From Chimonanthus salicifolius (Eukaryota; Streptophyta; Magnoliopsida; Laurales; Calycanthaceae): a DNA stretch of 64,000 nt. The notes below the pieces were generated by a model that saw only the letters and a program-made list of their open reading frames with translations, was not told the origin of the DNA and made no database searches. The position numbers and the translations under genes are program-made. Positions 22,501 to 35,600 of the stretch are shown piece by piece. Position 1 is the stretch's first letter. Every line of letters begins with the position of its first letter. The DNA is taken from the NCBI GenBank assembly GCA_013350335.1, contig CM023542.1, positions 9,364,499 to 9,428,498 on the forward strand. Reading direction: 5' to 3'.

Positions 22501-25500
22501 ATGGAGCTGATGATATAAAAGAAGCGAGTGATATAATTATCGTAATATTATCTATCCGATGCTTGTTTATGTAATTCAAATTTTCCTGAATCTATATATA
22601 AATCTCTTCTTGTCAATTATAGGTTGAGGGTGAAATTGATAAACTTTCAATGGAAGAAGCTGGCTACTGTAACTGTGTGAGTGTTCCAGATGGTGCACCT
22701 GCAAAGGTTTCGAAAAAAGATGTTCCATCGGAGGAAGAGGTCTTCACTCAATTTAAAATTTTGACTCTATTTTTTTTTTGAATGAACTTTGCAATTAATT
22801 TTCTGTCAAACATGTGTTTTCCTGGTAATGTAGCTGTCTTCATTTTTCCTTTTATTTTGACAACTAAGTAGACCAACTGTATTTTTAACATAACATATTA
22901 TTGAATGATATTACTGGTTAACTTGAGACCAGTTCAAATTTATTAACGATCTTCTTCGCCTATGCAGCAAACACTAAAGTAACTAGCTAAAATACAATTA
23001 CAAGCTTGGTATTTCTAACAATTCCTTGATCACAGTAAGATCACAATATTTAGAAGCCTCAATTAGGGATTATATCTGTATTTAGTCAGAAACATAATGA
23101 GTTTATTTAAGTTTTTTTAAATTTTCTTGCTAAAATTGGGATGCAGGGCCTTGTTAGTCGGAGGGAGTTTCTTTTATCAATGAAATGGTGAATTGGTCCC
23201 AGGGAAAGCTCTATATTTGGACTGTGAATGCTGTTTAGTCAATGCAGTTTTTATAACCTTCTTTTTTTTGGCTGATCTATAAAGCATCTGGCTTTGTGCT
23301 TATTTGGAAAGGGCTGCCCTCTAATTCAGGACAAACAAATTGGAAATATCTTTTTTAACATTTGGATGGAATTCTTTTTTTTTTTTTTGGCAATAGTAAT
23401 GAATGATTTCAATAAAAGAAGAAGAGGATACAAGAGAGAGAGACCACGTATAGGAGATGTATACATGGCAATTAGAAGAGATACAAACAAGAATATCTAA
23501 AAACTATGAGAAAAAAACCGAATACAGTAAAGATACAATATGGAAATCCCCATCACCCCATACAATATGAAATTCCATCCAAATGGAATTCCATCATGAC
23601 ATTGTTTGTCTATTCATTGGGTTGTTGCCTTTTATACTGTTTATTTTTCCTTAGAGGTAGTTTTGAGGCACGTTTAGTCTGATTGCAAATTATCTTTTAG
23701 TTAAGTGCGTTTTATGTCCTTTTCAAATTCATTCCATAAATGAATCTAGGTTCTTCATTTCTGGTGTTATATTATTTGGATATGCTTGGGATTTTGGAGG
23801 TAATCACTCTTTTTTAGTGGCAAATTTGTTGATTATAAGAAATTTTCCTAGTTTTTGTTTTTTTTTTTGTTTTTTTCTTCTAAAGGATGGTAACATGACT
23901 TCAATTGACAACCGGAAGGTTGTGGGTTCGAGTATTTTTCTTTTCTACACAACCTTTTGGTTGTGAAAATGAGCAGGTACGAACTGTGGTAAAGGCTCTT
24001 GCCCCATTTGTTCTTATTAAGATTTATTATTTTGATATGTTCTTATGTGGCTGGCTGATAGTTTTCATTTAGACTCTAGAAACTCTTAGTGGTGCATTCA
24101 TGACCATTTTCAAATATTTAATTTTCTTTTAATGTTGATATGATGCAGTATGTGTCCTGAGTTTATTTTCAAATTGGATTGTAATATTTCTGTAGTCTCT
24201 TTTTGTGTGAAACTAGGATAAAAAGTATCAATATTTGTGGAACTGCAAAGAGTACTTTGAGAAGGTACGTACTTTATGCATGTCTTGTGAATACAATTAA
24301 CTAAACATGCCTAGATCAGGCCTGGAGGTTTTGATAGATCCTTTATTTGAGTGTGCAATAAGATTTTGTGAATACATGTTTAGGCATCTCGTATTATTCT
24401 AGCCACTGATGCTGATGGCCCTGGACAAGCCTTGGCTGAAGAGCTTGCACGCCGTCTCGGTAGAGAGAGGTTTTATTTAGTTTCTTTTATCCATCTTTTA
24501 AATGTTTTATAGTTCTTTTAAAAGGAAACGCAGTTCCCTGTATGAGGTGTACTCTTACCCCTTGTCACAAATATCGGCGGTATTTTCAAATTTACCTCGT
24601 TTTTGTCGGCAAAATACCATTACCGAGTTAAAAACGCGTTGTTATCGCCACGACGATAAATTTCTGGTAAATTCTCGATAAAATCGCGTTAAAAACGCGA
24701 TAAACGGTAATATCGCGATAATATTCCGATAAATTGCCGGTAAATTCCCGATAAATTCCCGGTAAATTCCCTATACCATTTTTATTTCATTATTTTATTT
24801 ATTTATTCTATTTTTATTATTTTTAAATATTATAATTTCTGTGAGGTTTTCCTGTTAAATTCCTGATAAAAATCCAAGAATTTAAAAATATCCTGTTATT
24901 ACCAATTGCCGTTAATATCCCGAGAACGGTATTTGTCACAATGCTCTTTACCTAGATAACTTCTTGGTTTTGTACTTGCTGATGACGTCTTCAGTGTACT
25001 CTAATCTAGCTAACTCTTTTGTTTTGGACTAGCAGATGCTGGCGAGTCAGATGGCCAAAGAAAAATGACACTGAAGTCTGCAAGGATGCAAATGAGGTTG
25101 CTATGCTTACTACAATTGTGCATTCTATATTGTTATCTTTTTATCCTAAACATGATTTAGAATGATTGCATTCTTGTTAATAAACATATTCTTTTTTTAT
25201 TAGAAGTAATTTAGATTGTTTAACTTATATCATGGGGACTTTTTTTCCTACGAAAATGCCAAATTTATTCATTCAGGCATTAACCTCTCAAAAAAAGGGC
25301 ATGAAATGAGACATGAAAAGATAGTTTAATATCTTGATGTCTGGTTATGCAGATGGTAGAATGGGGCTCTGCAAGAGAATTAGGGAATAGATTACAACAC
25401 AAGTCTTGCCAAGCATTTTGTAGACATTGTGCCACAAGATGGTTCCATAAATCCAGTTCTTGCAGTCATATCCAATGTTTTAAAATCTGAAATGTGGATC

Positions 25501-28490
25501 AAACCATCTAAGTGGGTAGATCAAACCATCTAAGTTTGGGTGAGGTTGAGGCTGAACCCAAACCCATGATATCAACTTGATCTCATAAATGTAACAAATA
25601 TTAATAACAAAAATAAAATAAAATTTTAAATTTAAAGATAAAATATAATAATAGCAAAATTTGTACAATAAACTATAAAGATTAAAATATAAATAATAAA
25701 TTATAAAGCCAAACATTCACTTTTTAGAAAGAGAATGGAAAACGGAAAATAAACCAGGATATGTGCTGAGTAGGGAAATGGGGAAGGATGATTGCAAAGA
25801 GGGGGAAAAAGGAAAATTATACAAAGCAAAAGGTGGTCGATAGGCCACCCATGAAGAAGATGGTTATGAACCCTCCCAATTTACAGTGTTCTAGTTACAA
25901 CTTCCCTTGTTGAGAACAACTTCCATCTTCTTCTTCCCTTCGATTTCTTTTCTTCCACTTCCATCTCTGCTTCGACCGCCAGCCATCCCTTTCGCTGTCT
26001 TAAACAGCGACATTTGTATCACCCCTTTTCTTTTTTCTCGAACCCTACCTTATCCTTTCTCCCACGTGCCGCAACTTATCCCTTTCCCCACGTGTGCACT
26101 AATTCCTTACTTAAAAAAAAAACCCCATTTAGCCTTGCCCCAATAAGTCCAACCCGATACCCTTTTCCCCTTTAATGACCCATTTTCCCATTAGATTGTG
26201 CCCATTTAAACCTTTCAATCCATTACTACTTTGCCAACCTTAAATTCATATCCTACTCGTGGGTCCCACCTTACCCATCTATTAAACCATTTAACCGGTC
26301 CTACTCCTATTCCTCATCTAATTCCACCTCATACCCATCTAACCGATTTCATGAGCCCTATAATTACCATGCAGTTCCTTCCTATTCCCATTCACCTAAG
26401 TCACCAAGTTCTTTTGAAACACCGACCCGCTCCAACCGTTGTGTCTTGGCCTCTGTGACATCCCTGTCTAATTACCCGCATCACACAGACCCGATAGCAT
26501 CCAACAACAATGGTGATCAATTTATCAGCCAATTTGTGTTTAACGAATTTAAATATGAAATTCTCTCTGAATTGCGATCTGAATTTCAAGAATTTTTACA
26601 AGAATTTAGAGAAATATTGCACAACAGTAAATACAGAGGCATGACGAAGGTGGCCAACAACTTGAAATGCGTGCATACTTCCTCAAAATGCCTGCTAGCT
26701 CCTCCAGCGTCACCATCTGAGTTCCTCTCTGCTCCTGCAGAAATCGTGACCCCTTAGATGGTGCCCATGTTGGAGAAAGAGCCAGTTGTGTTGTCAGCCC
26801 CACAGTCAATGCAACCTAAGCGTGTCGATCCCTCTCCTCCACCACAAATACCACCACCTCCCCCACCACCACCTCAAATTGCCCAACCCTCTCCTGTACC
26901 CACACCTGATTGTGTTACGGATGCCAAGATTTCATCTATGGTTATTCGTCCGACTGCCCCTCAGGACCGTGTGATCATACAGTGCCATATGAAGACCCTT
27001 TCGCAATCAGCTTGGTTCGTCCATGCTTGCGCGCATTTGCAGTCCTTGGTTTCTGCGTCCCACCGAAAGCAAGTTCTCCTCATCCGTGCTTTGAAGATTG
27101 TGCAGTTAAAAACTTCATCATTCACATCTTTTGACTTGCTCTTCATCTTTGTTTGGTGCATTGCGATTTTGCTGATTTCAACTCGAGGACGAGTTCTTTT
27201 CAAGACCCGGGGACTGATGTAGGACACAAGATGTAGCACACATATTCTACTTCTATTTTGATTTTTCTTTCCTACTTAGATTAGGTTTCCCATTTTAATA
27301 TTTTCGTATTTTTAGTAATGGTTGTATTCGACCCTCTTAAGATTGAAAGTCCCCGCATAGTAGGATTAGATTTGTTTCCATTTGGATAGAGTCTTAGTTT
27401 AGTAATGAAGTTAGGTCGGTGGCTTTCCTAGTTGAGTCCTTTACTATTTTCGTGTGTTTTTTTCTCATAATACCAATGGATGTAACAGAGATGTTATATA
27501 CATGATGGATTAATAAATTGAATTAAGGCTTAGCCTTTTTCCCACTTCTTTCTTTCTTCTTCTCCTGTCTAGCTACATGCATATTTTCTTCTTCCTGCCT
27601 AGTTGTAGACATGGTCCCGCATCATTTAATCATATTAAAGATGGAAATTATAAAATATTTTCAAAAACTAGATTTTGTTTGACATATTGGCCATAGCTAA
27701 TATTGAAGTGACCTTTCAAAAAAAATATTGAAGTGATTTCTCCATTGACTATAATGATGGACTCCGGTCAAATGGTTAGAAATTTCTTAAGAGGTTTATA
27801 TTTTGACATATATTTTATATACACTTTCTATTGAAGTGGAAGAAAATAGTTTATAATTGGACCACTTATATTCCACACTTTACCATGTAAGGCTGATTTG
27901 ACATTTAAGCTTGTTGAACCATTGCCCATCTAATCCTTTCCATCCCAAAAGCTAGCATTAGTCAGACAATGAAAAATCCCATTTCAGGTACGGTGAGGTG
28001 TATCATATTTTATTATTTGCTAAGCCATAATTTGATGGTATGGCCCACTACTTGGACAAAGTTGTTGTGGTAGATATATAGTAAATCAATTGGGTTTTTT
28101 ATCCAAAAAGTTTGGGACCCATTTGATTATCCTAGCACCGGATCTTGAGATCTAAAATTTCAACCATTCAATAGCAAAAATATTACATCGAATTGTGAAG
28201 ATCATTTAGATGGATATTTTAAAGATTTTCTTGATTGTTCAAAGGTATTTAAGATCTATAAAAATGCTGAAATTGACAAAATGTAGATCCAACTTTTTAG
28301 AATATGCGAAAAATATGTACATTTTTTTGCATAAAAAGGAAATTGTTTCCTTCACACGACTCATGCTTCAATGCAGGAAATCCCACTTCCACTCGAGTAC
28401 GGATCAATCAATTCATTTTCGCTGCTTTTGCATAAAAGAGATTTCACGGGAGAGAACTCCTATATTTATATATATATTTGAAGACCAACT

Positions 28491-28533
<43 letters not shown>

Positions 28534-31500
28534 ATAACATGATCTTGTAACTTTCTTGGCTGTGATAATTTCCACTTTCTTATCGTGTCGCTCTTGCGTC
28601 CCATTTCCCTCTTTGGATGACTTGTATTCTTGTCCTCATTATGTTGACTCATTTTTCTTTTATATTATGCATCATCATCATCATCATCATCATCATTGTA
28701 ATTAGCGCCTTATCCTGTCTATGTTTTATCTAAAAACATGTTTCACAACCTTCAGTATTTTGTTGGAAGTTAATATTTTAAAATTGAGAGGTAAATCTGA
28801 AGGCAATGGTGTTAAGATCTCTGTCCAATTTGCAAGTGGATGGCAAATTTCCATAGAACATGGATCTCCACCTTCCTCTTTAGGAAAATGAACCAATGCA
28901 TATTGCAGACAAATTGATGGCCTGTGAATTATGTCAGCCTTGACACCCTATTCCCACTCTCTCCTTAATCCCTTTGATTATAGGGAACCATTTTTTTGTT
29001 CCAAAAAAAACTCAGACATGCCCTTGTGTCATACATTTAAGAACTAAAATCAGCACTTTCAGTTATCTCTATATATCCGTATCGGCATGCCATTATATGA
29101 GATTCCTAGACCCCATATTTGACATCTTCAATTTTTGTTAATCCCTTTAATTATGGGAAATGATTCGTGCACCCCCATTTTTACCTAGCGTGCACTCCTT
29201 ATTAGGGAAATGCCAATTTTATCCTCTAACTTTTATGTTTTTTCTCTCCTGCTGCACCCATTCTCTTCTGGGCATCCGTGTTTTTTATCTCCCTTTCCCT
29301 TCGGGTTAATTCGTGCGATCCGTCCTCCACACAGAACTGTCGAGCCACTCTTCCATGCAGTTACCATCGTTGCTGTCTCTCTTTACACTGTGTCGTTTCT
29401 GTAGCTCTGTCTTCCTCTCTCCGACGCTCACTTGCGATCTGCTGCGCGACATTCCCAACTGCTGCAGGCCCACTCTATGCTGCGTGACGTTGCCAAATGC
29501 TGCAGGCCACACCTCTCTGCTGCGTACCGCTGTTCGTTTGTTCTCTACGCATGTCGCCTCCGACGTCACTACTCTTCTGGGCGTCATTGGCTGACGCTCG
29601 CCTCTGTTGCACTTCTCCTTGCTCCTCACATCCTTCTTCCGCCCGTCTCTTCTTACGCTCGCAGCTCTGCCCGACGAGCTGCCCTCTTACACACGGGAAC
29701 CTTGGGCAACAAAGACCTCAAGGCGGATGTCTGTGTGTGGGTTGGCGAATGGCGATGGGTTCCCCGCAGCAGCAGTTCTCAGATCTGAGAACAAAACTGC
29801 CATTAGACATAGTAAATACCTTAGATTGCTCAGTTTTGTTGGACCTCATTAAAATACTAGAATTCATTTGAAGGTCAAATTCTTTGTAAGATGGATAATG
29901 TGTTGCTTGGTTCACTTGGTTATTTGCCTCTTGTGTTTGCCTGATTTGCAAACAGTAACAAGTGAATGTAATTTACATTTTTATTAAATAAATACATAGC
30001 TGCCTGGAACTGCAAAATTTGTGTTAGTAATGCTCTCTCTCTCTCAGATCGGTGGAATTTGTTACCGCAGATCGATTTGGATGCATCGGACTTGTGCACC
30101 CATCCTTCTTGCTTCTCTGTTCTTCTTCAAAGAACCCTTCTGCGCCAGATTTGCAGATCTCTCATCTTGCCTGCACTCAGTCTCTTTCTCCCCCACTACA
30201 CGCTAAAACCCAGACGTGGAAGAAGGGAAGGGAACAAAAAAACACGGATGCAGCAGGAGAGAGAGAACAGAAAAGTTGAGGGTAAAACTGGCATTTCACT
30301 CATAGGGAGTGCATGCTGGGTAAAAATGGGGGGTGCACGAATCATTTCCCTTAATTATAGAAACCATTTTTTTGTTTGAAAAAAAAAAACTTTCAGACAT
30401 GTTGTTGTGTCATGCATTTAAGAATTAAAATCAGTACTATCAGTTCTCTTTATATCTGTATCGGCATGCCATTATATGAGATTCCTAGACCCCATATTTG
30501 ACATCTTCAATTTTTGCATTGTCAAGTAGCATGCATTTGCAGATGTTCCATGTATTGAAACTGTAATTGAAGTGTGTACAATTTAATGCAAATTATCTTA
30601 TTATTATCATTTAAAAAAAGAATTTCTGCAGGTGCTCATGTTTTTAGGACCAGAGGCACTGCAAGAAGTAATTAACAGTGCTGAACTATATCCAATACGG
30701 GGTCTATTCCAATTCAGCCACTATTTTGATGAGATTGATGCATATTATCACCGCAGTCTGGGGTACGAGTTTGGTGTCTCAACTGGTTGGAGGGCTTTGG
30801 ATGAATTATATAATGTAAGGAATCTAGTTCCTTCTTCTTCATTATCTTCTTTTTGAAGTTCCTAAAAACATTTCGGTAGTATCTTGAAAGAGATGAAACT
30901 ATTTTTTCCCCTTATTTTGAAAACGACTGAGGGAGAGACGTGTTATTAGTTGTTTTAGATCATGAGCCTAAAAGGTGATAAATAAATTCCAAATATTCAA
31001 CGTATTGGAATTTGAAAAATGTTCTATTTTGAGGGTTTTAATCTTGCAGACTTTTGAAGTTTGTTTCCATTCTTAAATAATTACATGTGGGTCTTCATCT
31101 TGCCTCTACTTTGGCTATTATTTGCTACTATGGGCAATTTTTTTTTGTGGCTGCTGCTGATACATGAGGCAAATTAGTTGATTATGTATGCATATTTTTC
31201 TTCCATCCTATCATGTTGAGTTTGGATCACCAAAAGATACGTTGTTCATATATGTAGCATCGAGCAAATGTTATGATTGAATAGAGTCTCCATTTTTCCA
31301 TTTAGTAGATTTCTTTCTCCTCAGAGACTATGTTCTCGAAGATCCTCAAGTTCCTCTCCTTCCAAACAGAACAAATGATAGCCGCTGGGATGGTATACCA
31401 GACTGCTTTCGTCTTAGGCCCAACTTTCGAGATGACCCAACTTTCCATGATTCCAATGTAAGACTTATCGAAGACCCATGAGATTCCCATCATGGAGGTG

Positions 31501-32556
31501 AATCTAGACCACATTTATCTCACTTCCGAGCATCTCCTTTTTGTTGCATTAATCTTACTTTCAATATCCAAATAAAACTCTCCTTTTTTTGGTGCACAGC
31601 TGCAATCAACTTTTGAAATTTATCACATTGTAGCAAGAGCCAGTAAGTGAGAACCATTTCATCTTTCCTATTATCAGATCTAATAAAGTTACATCTCATA
31701 TATTCTACCTTTGTCTATATTTTTACTTATTTTGTTAATGCATTTTACAATTTACTTCTCAGCTCTGAACTCTCATTTGGGACAGCGGCTTAATTCTATA
31801 GCATTCTTTTGTTGAAGGGGAAGTCAGTAGAGATATGCTCTAAATTGGTTCCTTTTTTTTTTTTCTGATGGGCTCTTAATTGGTCATTCACTTCTCCATT
31901 GGCATGTCCATTGTTGTTCACGTTAGTGTTTTTTTTTTTTTTAATTATTTCTTTTTGCTGCTTATAAAAAAGAAAAAAAGGAATAAAGCTTGTAACTTTT
32001 TGTTTTTCCCACTTGCCATGAAGAATTATGATTCGATCTTCTAGTTGCCCACAAAAAAGAAAAAAAGGAGCTTGTGTATATAGTTTGTTTCTATATCTTT
32101 CTAAGGCTCTTATGTTCCTTCAATCGGTAAATCTTTGCTTTGACAAGGTCGTACCGGGGGAGTTGACTATTGTGACAGGGGTTCCCAATTCAGGCAAGAG
32201 TGAGTGGATCGATGCTCTTTTGTGCAATATCAGTGAAAGTGAAGGCTGGAAGTTTGCACTTTGTTCTATGGAGAACAAGGCAAGCTATTTACTAATTTAA
32301 ATAGTTTGTATATATATTTTTAATTATTTTGAATCTTTTACTGTTCTTATATTGCCATTTATGGGTGCAAAGGTTCGGGAGCATGCAAGGAAACTTTTAG
32401 AAAAACACATTAAAAAGCCATTCTTTGATGCCAGGTAATTTGAAGAATTGGATAATTAATCCTTTTGGTTTTTCAGTTGCTTGAATTATTGTTGTTTAGT
32501 GCCGAATGTCCAGTTTCTCACTAATATAATTTATGTTTCTGTTTTGACATGGAGAT

Positions 32557-32638
<82 letters not shown>

Positions 32639-35600
32639 CCATTTAGGAGTGAACGGTTTTTCTGTTTTTTTGCTTTAACTCCTGTACTTAGTTTAACTTA
32701 GAAAGAAGTTCTGTTAAATTATACAAGTTGCATTGGGCATCTTGGACTGGACATGAGTAGAGCTTTAGGCCCTTTGGTGCACCCAGAGTCGTCATTTTCT
32801 GCTTCTGATATAGGAATAGGACTCACTCCACCTCCTAGCCCCTTATGTTTCTTTGGTAGGAATAGTGCCTTTACATGATTTCTGGAAGTTTCGTGGATTG
32901 TAGTTCCTTCCAATTTATTCAGTTTCTCTCATTATGCAAATGAGAACTATGGACTCGGCATTTTCTATAGCACATGCTTGCCAGGTACAGCACTACACTA
33001 CTATGTGTATTTGGACTTGGATTGAGGTGGTGAGGAAGCACATGGTGGATTGCATGGCAGAGTGTAGAGAATTGGAGTATATGATTTTTATATGGTATAG
33101 TAGAAATGTACTCAGAATGCTGACCTTGAATAAATGGGGGAATGACTATGATTGCTTAGATGAGTGTTAATTTATGAAGCACGGATACTCCGAAACCATT
33201 CGAGTATCCGTGTCAGATACGTTTCTGACATGTATATGGCTCGGATACATGTCGGATACGTATCTAATTAAATAAAATATTTTTTAAATACGGATACGTC
33301 AAGGATACGGCAGCAGACACGGAGGGATACGGTGGGACACGGGAGGAGGGACACGGCACGAGATACGGCAACACGGGAGGAGGGACACGGCACGAGATAC
33401 GGCAACACGGGAGAAAAGAGGAATATATATATATACTGTAATCCAGGGGTTGAAATATCGGCCGATATGTATCGGTTTTGGAGAGCCGAATATCGGCCGA
33501 TATCAAAATATCGGCCGATATCGGCTGTTTTTTAAAAAAAAGAGGAGGAAAGAGAAAAATATCGGCCGATAACGTTTTTTGTACCCCTGCTTTAATCATT
33601 CACATATTATATACTGTAATATTGTAAATATTTTTTAAACATATTATATATCTTTTCATAATACTAAATTGCTAATAGTCTAATCTTTATAATATATATC
33701 TTTTGTAATCTTTACTAATACATATCTTTTGTAATGTATATATATATTGTATGCATTATAAATATAAAAAATATAATTTTCTAATAATTTTTATCTCATA
33801 GTAGAATTTATGATATTTTTTGTAAATGTCTGAATTTATTTTGTTGATATATATATATATATATATTAATTCGGCGTATTCCGCTGCACCCATATCCTAA
33901 ATTTTCAAAATTTTCTGTATCTCCATTTCGGATACGTGTCGTATCCGATACGGGTACCCGTATCGGTGCTTCTTAGGTGTTGATGTGTTTTTTTAACCTT
34001 AGTGACATCTTCCACACCCTCCATCCCTGGCTTTTTTTTTTAACTAGCAAATAATAACATACGAAACTTGGCAATCTCTTACTAACATCTGGATCTGGTG
34101 GGAGAGTGTGGAGGGAGAACATGTGACTTGTTACTGAGGGGTGACTATTAATACCATTCTATGTTTCTAGACATTGACAAAAAGAGACCAGTGTGGATCC
34201 TAATGCAACCAGTCCCCTCAGCTCAAGGCTTTTGCTCAATTATACATTATGCCTTCATACTACTTGACTGCTAATGTAATTATTTTTATTGTTGTTATAG
34301 TTGTTTCTTTGTTGTTGTTATTGTTATTATTACTATTATGCTTGTGCGCTTGACAACATATTTACTGCTAATTCAATGCCTTAAAAGCTCTGAATTTGAT
34401 TCATAGGTTTTGCATTGGCTGTCCTCCAGTCCCCTAGGTGCATATTAAATTAAATATTGGTAATATGATTGTACTTAACAATTAAGTAAATAGATGATGC
34501 TTTAGCTTGTCAGTTTCTATCCAATCAGAGTTGACTCCATGTTTTATTCTTAAAATTAACTGCTTCGGATGATTTGCTGCTACAAAAGTAATTGCAACTA
34601 ACATTATTTTTTATTTCAGCTTTTCTTGAGCAAATAATGTATTCCCTTGCCATATTGGTGCATGTTGACCTATTCTGTGTATATCTTGAAAATTTATTAT
34701 TGGTCTGTTCAGTATTTTGTTCTTGGGGAAAAAAATTGCTTGTCCTCTAACCTAGCTACATGCAGATATGGTAATTCTGTTGAACGAATGAGCATCGCAG
34801 AACTAGAAGAAGGGAAGGAATGGCTTCAAAGTACATTTCATCTCATACGGTGAGTTTTTCCCCCTGAAAATGAACTCATATAGTGTATTTGCTTGATAAG
34901 TACATTTTACATTTTTGTTCTGTTGACATGCATTACAAAGAGAAGCAAAATTCCTGTATGGGAAAAATGGCAAGCTTAGGGTGTATCAGTTGTGCTGGTG
35001 ATACAATGGTTTAAATTTCAGCAGAAGATGGTTAAGTGGTTATTATTTTGATCACAATAAGTAAGAAAATTCCAACCACTAATAATGAATGTATTGATGC
35101 CTTGGTTCACAATGAGGAGCTTCAGTTTTATTCTTTGTTCTGGAGACAATTACGGAATATAGTACTAATGTTCCTGAAGTTTTGGCTCATATGGGGAGTG
35201 ACTCATGTAATGCTATAGGATGGGATATGAGAAACACTCGTTATCCTAACTTGCTAATCAAATAGATGTGTTTCTAGGTTGGATTCACTTGAGGAGCCAT
35301 TCTCTCCATGTTTCTCAGATAGCCAATATAGAGGCTGATTCATGGGCACGTTAGGTGCTGGTGGAGAGTGGGAACATACAAGATATGTAATCAGTATTCT
35401 TGTTTGATCTCCTTTCTAAGCATGTTTAGGCTTTTCCTTGAAGTCTATACTGGTCTTTATGTACCTTCCATTTCTTGAAGTACAATTGTCACCCCACCAC
35501 TAGAACCAGAGAGAGAGAGAGAGGTTAATTTTCTGTTGCTTTGTACTCTCTCTTGGAAATAAAGTAACTATCATATTTCCAAAAAGAAACATGAAGACAG

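Larger units (their letters stand above)
27625..28964 (+). other. Intron 12, middle part
   Basis: No gene. It holds a 12-bp LINE-tail micro-insertion at 27712-27723 and two microsatellites, described separately. Confidence 0.5.
32435..34765 (+). other. TWINKLE intron 15
   Basis: This 2.3-kb intron holds a CT/TA microsatellite and a GATACG-rich element (33176-33972), with no gene. Confidence 0.6.

Noticed and set aside
26758..27222. Pro-rich open frame of 154 codons as a host gene
   Set aside because: It lies immediately upstream of a gypsy-type 3' LTR and is better explained as decayed element coding sequence.
28413..28652. Tyr/Ile repeat proteins over TA microsatellites (also at 32481, 52812, 52905)
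   Set aside because: These are translations of (TA)n runs without coding evidence.
29432..29871. GC-rich open frames of 118-124 codons as host exons
   Set aside because: They lie inside a transposon with defined inverted repeats and TSD, and no family is recognised; kept only as possible captured sequence.
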